Source: Clostridiaceae bacterium (GTDB lineage: Bacteria > Bacillota > Clostridia > Oscillospirales > Acutalibacteraceae). Taken from it: a DNA stretch of 5,541 nt. The notes beneath the pieces were generated by a model. It was not told the DNA's origin, did not search any database, and saw only the letters and a list, made by a program, of their open reading frames with translations. The DNA lies in the NCBI GenBank assembly GCA_904502175.1, contig CAJGDU010000085.1:1-5541 (forward strand). The letters are read 5' to 3'. Shown here one piece after another: positions 1-4,447 of the stretch (position 1 is its first letter; each line of letters begins with the position of its first letter). A program made the translations under genes and the position numbers.

Positions 1-36
1 AGCGCTTCTCATGCTCAAACTTACGCGTCAAACTGC

Positions 37-55
37 AAAATAGGCCAGCCTGGCC
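37..55 (-). terminator. Terminator-like hairpin in repeat unit 1
   Basis: Read on the minus strand, GGCCA (55-51) pairs with TGGCC (47-43) around a three-base loop and is followed by TATTTT (42-37). The stem is only 5-6 bp and the T-run is interrupted, so this is a weak intrinsic terminator candidate. It could equally be just the palindromic core of the repeat. Confidence 0.3.
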
Positions 56-100
56 CGTAATCTGAGCACTTCTCAAGCCCAAACCTACGCGTCAAACTGC

Positions 101-119
101 AAAAAAGGCCAGCCTGGCC
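101..119 (-). terminator. Terminator-like hairpin in repeat unit 2
   Basis: This is the same 5-bp GGCCA/TGGCC stem with a three-base loop as in unit 1, exactly 64 bases away, but followed on the minus strand by an unbroken run of six T (106-101). It is the better of the two candidates. It would act on leftward transcripts that escape the tRNA terminator at 345-368. The short stem keeps confidence low. Confidence 0.38.
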
Positions 120-193
120 CGTAATCTGAGCACTTCTCATGCTCAAACTTACGCGTCAAACTGCAAGAACAGCCCTTTTGGTCTGTATCCCTG

Positions 194-227
194 CAGGCGC
201 AAGGGCGCGCAGTGCCCCTTACGCCTG
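194..227. repeat. Imperfect 12-bp inverted repeat (hairpin)
   Basis: CAGGCGCAAGGG (194-205) pairs with CCCTTACGCCTG (216-227) around a 10-base loop. The single non-complementary pair (200/221) is C-A on the plus strand but G-U on the minus strand, so the fold is more stable in leftward RNA. No T-run follows, so it is not a terminator. It lies between the 64-bp repeats and the longer inverted repeat at 254-313 and may belong to the same structured element. Confidence 0.55.
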
Positions 228-253
228 TTGTCCACCCCCTGCCGCGGGGCGGA

Positions 254-313
254 GGGGCTGTCAAGGGTGGCAACCACATGGGTGTGGCAGGCGCGCCTGC
301 CCTTGACAGCCCC
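254..313. repeat. Composite inverted repeat: 14-bp perfect arms with nested palindromes
   Basis: The arms GGGGCTGTCAAGGG (254-267) and CCCTTGACAGCCCC (300-313) are perfectly complementary. Between them are a smaller hairpin, CCACA/TGTGG (274-278/283-287), and a 16-bp perfect palindrome (286-301) centred on GGCGCGCC, whose last bases overlap the right arm, so the outer and inner folds compete. The ten-base sequence CCCCTGCCGC occurs on both sides of the element (236-245 and 328-337). The TTGACA strings inside the arms lack a -10 box at the right distance on either strand. No coding function is seen. It may be an interspersed palindromic repeat, a miniature mobile element or a structured RNA; the sequence alone does not decide. 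Confidence 0.75.
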
Positions 314-344
314 GAAGAGCCGTGGCACCCCTGCCGCAAAAAGA

Positions 345-368
345 AAAGCACCCCGGATGGGGTGCTTT
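345..368 (-). terminator. Intrinsic terminator of the tRNA-Val gene
   Basis: AAAGCACCCC (345-354) and GGGGTGCTTT (359-368) form a perfect 10-bp stem with loop GGAT. On the minus strand the stem is followed by TCTTTTTG (344-337). It starts 5 bases past the tRNA 3' end, the expected place for the tRNA terminator. On the plus strand the stem is followed by GTTTT, so it may also act in the other direction. Confidence 0.85.
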
Positions 369-372
369 GTTT

Positions 373-449
373 TGGTGGTCGATGGGGGACTCGAACCCTC
401 GACCTCCCGCATGTGAGGCGGGCGCTCTAACCAGCTGAGCTAATCAACC
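373..449 (-). tRNA. tRNA-Val (anticodon CAC)
   Basis: Reading from 449 down to 373, the sequence folds into a complete 77-nt cloverleaf. The acceptor GGTTGAT pairs with ATCGACC (one G-U pair). The D stem is GCTC/GAGC. The anticodon stem is CCCGC/GCGGG with loop CTCACAT, giving anticodon CAC, which reads the Val codon GUG. The variable loop is AGGTC and the T loop is TTCGAGT. Discriminator A and an encoded 3' CCA follow (CCA at 375-373). The T stem, GAGGG against CCCCC, has one A-C mismatch (positions 50 and 64 in standard tRNA numbering). A terminator lies just downstream and a candidate promoter just upstream, so the gene looks active and singly transcribed. Confidence 0.95.
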
Positions 450-462
450 AAGAACATGTAAT

Positions 463-491
463 ACTTTACCGTAAACGGCGGGCAATTGCAA
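463..491 (-). promoter_or_regulatory. Candidate promoter of tRNA-Val (shared -35 box)
   Basis: On the minus strand, TTGCAA (491-486) is followed after 17 bases by TAAAGT (468-463), each 4 of 6 against the sigma-70 type consensus. A start about 7 bases further on would give a 5' leader of only a few bases before the tRNA at 449. An alternative pair is TTGCCC with a 16-base spacer and TATTAC (463-458). The -35 hexamer is a palindrome and is also used by the plus-strand promoter. Confidence 0.45.
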
Positions 492-514
492 GGGAAACTT
501 ACTTTGTTTATAAT
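486..514 (+). promoter_or_regulatory. Promoter of the ttcA-like gene
   Basis: TTGCAA (486-491), a 17-base spacer and a consensus TATAAT (509-514) precede the gene. Transcription should start near 521, giving a leader of about 30 bases that contains the ribosome binding site GGGAGGGG (537-544), 5 bases before the ATG at 550. The perfect -10 box and ideal spacing make this a good call. The -35 box coincides with that of the divergent tRNA promoter. Confidence 0.75.
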
Positions 515-549
515 AGAACTCCAGCGAAAAACAGACGGGAGGGGAGCTC

Positions 550-1260
550 ATGCAGAAAGTGCAGGGATATATGCGCAGCGCCATGGACCATTATGACATG
601 GTGCAGGACGGCGACGTCATCGCCGTGGGCGTTTCCGGCGGCAAAGATTCGGTCGCGCTCCTCTATTGTCTCGCGCAGATGCGGCGCTATTATCCGAAGC
701 AGTTCGAGGTCATCGGCATTACCCTGGACCCCGGGTTCGAGGGGAGAGAGGCGGACTATTCGCCCATCGCAACCATGTGCGAGGAACTCGGCGTGAAGTA
801 CGTTGTGGACCGCACGAACATCGGCCACGTGGTCTTCGAGACGCGGGAGGAGAAGAACCCGTGCAGCCTCTGCGCGAACCTGCGCCGGGGCCGGCTGCAC
901 ACCCTCGCCAAAGAGCTCGGGTGCAACAAAATAGCCCTCGGCCACCACAAGGACGATGCGGTGAACACGTTCTTCATGAACCTTCTGGACCTCGGCACCA
1001 TCGACTGTTTCAAGCCGGTCACGTACCTGTCCCGCAAGGACCTGACCATGATCCGCCCGCTGGTCTTCACCCCGGAGCAGGAGATCATCAATGCGGTGCA
1101 TCGCCAGGGGCTTCCCGTGGTGAAGAGCGAGTGTCCCATCGACCACCAGACCGAACGGGCCGGCGTGGACGCGCTCGTGAAGGAACTGGAGGAACAGTAC
1201 CCCGGTCTGCAGCAGAAGATCATCGGCGCCATGCAGAAGGGAGAGCTCGCCGGCTGGTGA
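550..1260 (+). CDS. ttcA: TtcA-like tRNA 2-thiocytidine synthetase (PP-loop ATPase)
   Basis: The 236-residue product has the PP-loop SGGKDS at 29-34, which binds ATP for adenylating the target base. It has CSLC at 105-108 followed by LRRG, the TtcA signature and likely Fe-S ligands, then GHHKDDA at 131-137, IRPL at 168-171 and a third cysteine at 195. E. coli TtcA holds its [4Fe-4S] cluster with three cysteines, so Cys105, Cys108 and Cys195 fit that role. The C-terminal YPGL and AMQ also resemble TtcA. The family makes 2-thiocytidine at position 32 of some tRNAs in the cytoplasm. The protein is shorter than E. coli TtcA (about 310 residues), lacking mainly terminal extensions. The ATG at 550 is set by GGGAGGGG just upstream. 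It has its own promoter and terminator and stands next to a tRNA gene, though tRNA-Val is not a known substrate. A TtcA/TtuA-superfamily enzyme with another tRNA target is the main alternative. Confidence 0.85.
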   Translation: MQKVQGYMRSAMDHYDMVQDGDVIAVGVSGGKDSVALLYCLAQMRRYYPKQFEVIGITLDPGFEGREADYSPIATMCEELGVKYVVDRTNIGHVVFETREEKNPCSLCANLRRGRLHTLAKELGCNKIALGHHKDDAVNTFFMNLLDLGTIDCFKPVTYLSRKDLTMIRPLVFTPEQEIINAVHRQGLPVVKSECPIDHQTERAGVDALVKELEEQYPGLQQKIIGAMQKGELAGW

Positions 1261-1295
1261 GCGCACATGTGTCAAATTTTCGATCAAAACCTTAT

Positions 1296-1329
1296 GGAGT
1301 CTGCCCATTGTGACAGGCTCCTTTTATTT
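1296..1329 (+). terminator. Intrinsic terminator after the ttcA-like gene
   Basis: GGAGTCTG (1296-1303) pairs with CAGGCTCC (1314-1321) in an 8-bp stem with one G-U pair and a 10-base loop, followed by TTTTATTT (1322-1329). It starts 35 bases after the stop codon and separates this gene from the downstream operon. Its right arm and T-run lie inside the spacer of the next promoter. Confidence 0.75.
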
Positions 1330-1337
1330 GTTATAAT
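1308..1337 (+). promoter_or_regulatory. Promoter of the four-gene operon (extended -10)
   Basis: TATAAT at 1332-1337 is a perfect -10 box preceded by TG at 1329-1330, giving an extended -10. Two -35 candidates overlap: GTGACA (1310-1315, 16-base spacer, 5 of 6) and TTGTGA (1308-1313, 18-base spacer, 4 of 6). The start would be near 1344, with a leader of about 50 bases holding the ribosome binding site AAAGGAG (1379-1385). The promoter overlaps the upstream terminator. Confidence 0.8.
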
Positions 1338-1396
1338 GTAACCAATACTAGCCCTTTTTTGGGGCATTTTTGAACGGAAAAGGAGCGTGAAGCCTT

Positions 1397-2245
1397 ATGA
1401 CCAAAAATACCATCTGGGTCACCGGAGCGGCCGGCCGCCTCGGGAGCGCCCTTGTGCAGATGCTTTGTCAGGACACCGAGAACAAAGTGATCGGGACCGA
1501 CAGGGCAGAAGTGAATATCACCGACCTGGAGGCTGTCGACGCCGCCATGGACGTCTACCATCCCACCGTGGTCATCAACTGCGCCAGCATGTCTGACCCG
1601 GAGGAGTGCGAAAAGAACATGGTCGAGGCATTCAAGATCAACGCCCTCGGCGCCCGGAACCTCGCCATGGCCACCCAGCGCACGAACGCGAAGATCATCC
1701 AGATGTCCACCGACGACGTGTTCGAAGGCAAGAGCGGCATCCGTCTCACTGAGTTCGACACCCCCACGCCGCAGACGGTCTACGGAAAGTCCAAGCTGGC
1801 GGGGGAGAATTACGTGCGCGAGCTGAACCCGAAGCACCTCGTCATCCGCAGCTCCTGGGTCTACGGCACCGGCCAGGACGACTTCATGACCCGCTGTCTC
1901 GACCGCGCGAAAGCCGGCGAGGCCTTTGAGGTCCCCATGGACGTCATCAGCACGCCCACCAGCGCCCTGACCCTCGCCAAGTTCGTCTGCCTCATGCTCG
2001 ACCACACGGAGTACGGCATCTACCATGCCTCCTGTGAAGGCTCCTGCTCCCGCCGGTCCTTCGCCCAGGAGATCCTCCGGGCGTACGGCTACGACGACCG
2101 CCTCGCGGAAGGCGTGTTCGCCGGCGAGAAAGCCACCTCCACACTCCTTGAGAACCTCATGATGAAAATGACCGGCATCTACGAGATGCCGCACTGGAAA
2201 GACGACTTCGACGCTTATGTAAAACGGCACAAGGAGGCGATCTAA
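1397..2245 (+). CDS. RmlD-like sugar-nucleotide reductase (extended SDR)
   Basis: The 282-residue product matches the dTDP-4-dehydrorhamnose reductase (RmlD) family. It has a Rossmann GxxGxxG motif at 10-16 (GAAGRLG), the segment INCASMSDPEECE at 60-72, STDDVFEG at 104-111, the catalytic YGKSK at 129-133 and RSSWVYG at 151-157. Thr105, Asp106, Tyr129 and Lys133 line up with the active-site residues of RmlD. It should use NAD(P)H to reduce a keto-sugar nucleotide in the cytoplasm. Two points differ from classical RmlD: the usual STDYVF is STDDVF, and the C-terminal Arg-Pro of the substrate-binding region is missing. No other rhamnose gene (rmlA, B or C) is in the window, so the real substrate is uncertain. 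The ATG at 1397 has AAAGGAG 11 bases upstream, a rather long spacing; an upstream GTG at 1387 is out of frame. It is the first gene of the operon. Confidence 0.82.
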   Translation: MTKNTIWVTGAAGRLGSALVQMLCQDTENKVIGTDRAEVNITDLEAVDAAMDVYHPTVVINCASMSDPEECEKNMVEAFKINALGARNLAMATQRTNAKIIQMSTDDVFEGKSGIRLTEFDTPTPQTVYGKSKLAGENYVRELNPKHLVIRSSWVYGTGQDDFMTRCLDRAKAGEAFEVPMDVISTPTSALTLAKFVCLMLDHTEYGIYHASCEGSCSRRSFAQEILRAYGYDDRLAEGVFAGEKATSTLLENLMMKMTGIYEMPHWKDDFDAYVKRHKEAI

Positions 2246-3595
2246 ATGTCTGAAGAGAAGATCCTCGATCAGACCCCGGAACTCAAAGAGCCCAAACAGA
2301 AAAAAGAACGGAAAAAGATGGGCCTGACCTCCAAGATCTTTATCGGCCTCATCGCCGGTCTCGTGGTCGGCGTCATCTTCAACCTCTTCATCCCGGCGAG
2401 CTACGTCCGTGACACCATCTTCGTGGAAGGCATCTTCTACGTCATCGGTCAGGGCTTCATCCGCCTCATGAAGATGCTGGTCGTCCCGCTGGTCTTCTGC
2501 TCCCTGGTCACCGGTTCCTCCTCCATCGGAGACACCAAGACCCTCGGAAAAGTCGGCGGCAAGACCATCCTGTTCTACCTCTGCACCACGGCCCTCGCCG
2601 TCACCGTCGCCATTGGCGTGGCCACCGTTGTCCGCCCCGGCATCGGCCTCGACATGTCCTCCATTGCCGGCAGTGAAGTCACTGTCGCGGAAGGCACCTC
2701 CGCCGTGGACACCATCCTCAACATCATCCCGGAGAACCCCTTTGCCTCTCTGGCTCAGGGCACCATGCTCCAGGTCATCCTGTTCGCGCTGCTGGTGGGT
2801 ATCCTGCTGGCAAAGATGAAGGAGAAAGGCTCCATCATCGCGAACTTCCTGCTCCAGGCCAATGACCTCATGATGGAAATGACGAACCTTGTCATGCGCT
2901 TCGCCCCCTACGGCGTCTTCTGCATGATCGCCCGGACGTTCGCGAACCTCGGCTTCGACGCCTTCGTGCCGCTGCTCAAGTACATGGGCTCCGTCACCGG
3001 CGGCCTGGCCATCCAGCTGCTCATCGTCTACATGCTCCTGCTGTTCGTCTTCACCAGACTGAACCCCTTCAAGTTCCTGAAGAAGTTCTTCCCGGTCATT
3101 GCCTTCGCGTTCTCGACTTCCACGTCCAACGCGACCATCCCGCTCAACATTGAAACACTGGAAGAGAAAATGGGCGTCAGCCGCAAAGTCTCCTCCTTCA
3201 CCATCCCGCTGGGTGCCACCGTCAACATGGACGGCACCTCCATCATGCAGGGCGTTGCGGTCGTCTTCGCGGCCCAGGCCTACGGCATCGACCTCGGTGT
3301 CACCGGCTACCTGACCGTCATTGCCACCGCCACCCTCGCATCCATCGGTACCGCCGGTATCCCGTCGGTCGGCCTGGTCACCCTGTCCATGGTCTTTGCC
3401 TCCGTCGGCATCCCCGTGGAGGCCATCGCCCTCATCATGGGCGTCGACCGTATCCTCGACATGATGCGGACCGCCGTCAACATCACCGGCGACGCCACAG
3501 TCACCACCATCGTCGCGTACCAGAACCGCGACCTGGACAAAGACGTCTTCAATTCCTCGGAGGTGAGCGAACGTGTCCCGGAACTCACGCTGTAA
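2246..3595 (+). CDS. Dicarboxylate/amino acid:cation symporter (DAACS, Glt/DctA family)
   Basis: The 449-residue inner-membrane carrier has the full fold of the Na+/H+-coupled glutamate/aspartate/dicarboxylate family. A charged cytoplasmic tail (1-29) is followed by hydrophobic segments from residue 30. The HP1 serine-rich loop is STSNATIP at 292-299, and TM7 carries NMDGT at 327-331. HP2 (about 366-392) contains GIPSVGL. TM8 contains Asp401, Asp405, Arg408, Asn412 and Asp416. Using the archaeal homologue Glt-Ph as a guide, these match D390, D394, R397, N401 and D405, with a constant offset of 11. The conserved Arg408 favours a substrate with a side-chain carboxylate such as aspartate, glutamate or a C4-dicarboxylate. 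The ATG follows the previous stop directly (TAAATG), with AAGGAGG at 2231-2237 inside the end of the upstream gene, so translation is probably coupled. Codons are strongly C-ending, suggesting good expression. Confidence 0.93.
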   Translation: MSEEKILDQTPELKEPKQKKERKKMGLTSKIFIGLIAGLVVGVIFNLFIPASYVRDTIFVEGIFYVIGQGFIRLMKMLVVPLVFCSLVTGSSSIGDTKTLGKVGGKTILFYLCTTALAVTVAIGVATVVRPGIGLDMSSIAGSEVTVAEGTSAVDTILNIIPENPFASLAQGTMLQVILFALLVGILLAKMKEKGSIIANFLLQANDLMMEMTNLVMRFAPYGVFCMIARTFANLGFDAFVPLLKYMGSVTGGLAIQLLIVYMLLLFVFTRLNPFKFLKKFFPVIAFAFSTSTSNATIPLNIETLEEKMGVSRKVSSFTIPLGATVNMDGTSIMQGVAVVFAAQAYGIDLGVTGYLTVIATATLASIGTAGIPSVGLVTLSMVFASVGIPVEAIALIMGVDRILDMMRTAVNITGDATVTTIVAYQNRDLDKDVFNSSEVSERVPELTL

Positions 3596-4412
3596 ACGCC
3601 TGACGGCCCTTGCGCTGCTTCTGGCGATGTGCCTCGCTCTGTTCGCGGGCTGCACGCAGAAACCGGCGCCCGAGGAGCCGACGACCGCACCGGTCAAGGT
3701 CAACAACAATTACCTCAAAGAGCTGAAGAAAAAAGGTCAGCTGGTGGTCGGCGTGAAGACCGACGTCCCCGAACTCTCCTACTATGACGAGGAGACGGGG
3801 GAGTGGAGCGGTCTCGAAGTCGAACTCGCCCTCAACATCGGCTGTGAGGTCTTCGGCGTCAACCGCGCCGAGCTCGGCGACCGCGTCAAGCTCGTCGGCG
3901 TCACGGTCGCGGACCGCGAAGAAAAACTCCGCAACGGCGACATCGACCTCATGCTCGCGACGTACACGAAGACCAAGGAGCGCGCGAAGGAATTCGCCCT
4001 CTCCGACAGCTATTACACGAGCTATATCGGCCTCATGGTCCGGTACCGTCCCGAGGATGCCGACTCCCTCGGCACCGACAACATCAAGTCCCTCGCGGAC
4101 CTGGACGGCAAAGTCGTGGGCGTCGCGAAGAACTCCACCACCCGTCACGATATGATGGAGTACATCGCCACCGCCAACCAGCTGAAAGTGACACCGCAGT
4201 TCGTCTCCTACACATCGTATGAAGGCCTGTACAAGGCCCTGAAGAAAGGCGACATCGATGTCATTGCCGTCGACGTCAGCATCCTGAACGGATACAACGA
4301 CGCCTCGACGAAGATCCTGAAAGACCGCTTCGCCGGCCAGCACTACGGCGCCGCCGTCCTGCCGGAGAACGCGCAGCTCTTAGACGCAGTCAACAAAGTC
4401 ATCGGCGGCTGA
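3573..4412 (+). CDS. Lipoprotein amino-acid-type solute-binding protein (SBP_bac_3)
   Basis: The 279-residue product starts with a lipoprotein signal: basic residues, a hydrophobic core (about 10-25) and lipobox FAGC with the lipidated Cys27, then a Thr/Pro/Glu-rich linker. From about residue 47 it is a periplasmic-binding-protein type 2 fold of amino-acid ABC transporters. It has GQLVVGVKTDVP near 55-66, NGDIDLMLATYTKTKER at 121-137, DSYYTS at 145-150 and LDGKVVGVAKNS at 177-188. Arg137 is where the family binds the ligand alpha-carboxylate. It should sit outside the membrane and capture an amino acid. The GTG at 3573 is chosen because GGAGG (3559-3563) lies 9 bases upstream; the gene overlaps the symporter by 23 bases. 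The protein ends at NKVIGG, about 20 residues before the usual family end. No ABC permease or ATPase gene follows, so it is an orphan here. Ligand unknown. Confidence 0.88.
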   Translation: MSRNSRCKRLTALALLLAMCLALFAGCTQKPAPEEPTTAPVKVNNNYLKELKKKGQLVVGVKTDVPELSYYDEETGEWSGLEVELALNIGCEVFGVNRAELGDRVKLVGVTVADREEKLRNGDIDLMLATYTKTKERAKEFALSDSYYTSYIGLMVRYRPEDADSLGTDNIKSLADLDGKVVGVAKNSTTRHDMMEYIATANQLKVTPQFVSYTSYEGLYKALKKGDIDVIAVDVSILNGYNDASTKILKDRFAGQHYGAAVLPENAQLLDAVNKVIGG

Positions 4413-4421
4413 ACCCCGCCG
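4403..4421 (+). other. GC-rich hairpin around the stop of the binding-protein gene
   Basis: CGGCGG (4403-4408) pairs with CCGCCG (4416-4421) around a 7-base loop that contains the TGA stop. No T-run follows, so it is not an intrinsic terminator. It could slow decay or processing of the operon mRNA, or could be chance in GC-rich DNA. Confidence 0.3.
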
Positions 4422-4447
4422 GCTTCAAGAAAGGAAATACAAGCTTT

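Larger units (their letters stand above)
1..166. repeat. 64-bp tandem direct repeat, about 2.6 copies
   Basis: Units at 1-64, 65-128 and 129-166 (partial) repeat with an exact 64-base period. Units 1 and 2 differ at five positions (offsets 4, 12, 15, 21 and 41). Unit 3 matches unit 1 except at offset 4 until it diverges near offset 39. Each full unit carries the inverted repeat GGCCA-gcc-TGGCC (43-55 and 107-119) next to an A-rich run, so on the minus strand it reads as a short hairpin followed by a T-run. Each unit also contains CAAACT twice around an ACGCGT core. The left end is cut by the window, so more copies may exist. No protein is supported: minus-strand reading frames stop within each unit. 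It is best described as an intergenic tandem repeat downstream of the tRNA gene; its function is unknown. Confidence 0.9.

Noticed and set aside
1..166. CRISPR array.
   Set aside because: The whole 64-base unit is conserved, with no unique spacers between short repeats, and no cas gene is in the window.
254..313. TTGACA strings in the inverted-repeat arms as -35 boxes.
   Set aside because: The sequences 16-18 bases downstream on either strand are GC-rich and do not resemble a -10 box.
85..412. Two minus-strand open frames (85-351 and 149-412), both ending in FLQFDA within the 64-bp repeats.
   Set aside because: They run through the tRNA terminator or the tRNA itself and the inverted repeat, have no ribosome binding site I can see and resemble no family. 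They share their ending only because the repeat does. They are translations of non-coding DNA.
212..430. Plus-strand open frames of 62 and 72 codons across the inverted repeat and tRNA.
   Set aside because: Their 3' halves are the antisense of the tRNA-Val gene, and they have no plausible start signal or domain.
1351..1370. Attenuator hairpin GCCC/GGGC followed by ATTTTT in the operon leader.
   Set aside because: The stem is only 4-5 bp and begins within a few bases of the predicted start, too weak and too early for a credible attenuator or riboswitch.
1331..3709. A 792-codon open frame on the minus strand, antisense to the reductase and symporter genes.
   Set aside because: The plus-strand products are clear family members with intact motifs. 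C-ending codons on one strand remove stops from an antisense frame, and its translation is low-complexity Asp/Gly/His/Glu-rich with no recognisable domain. The same applies to minus-strand frames at 508-1308, 3585-4343 and 4343-5419.
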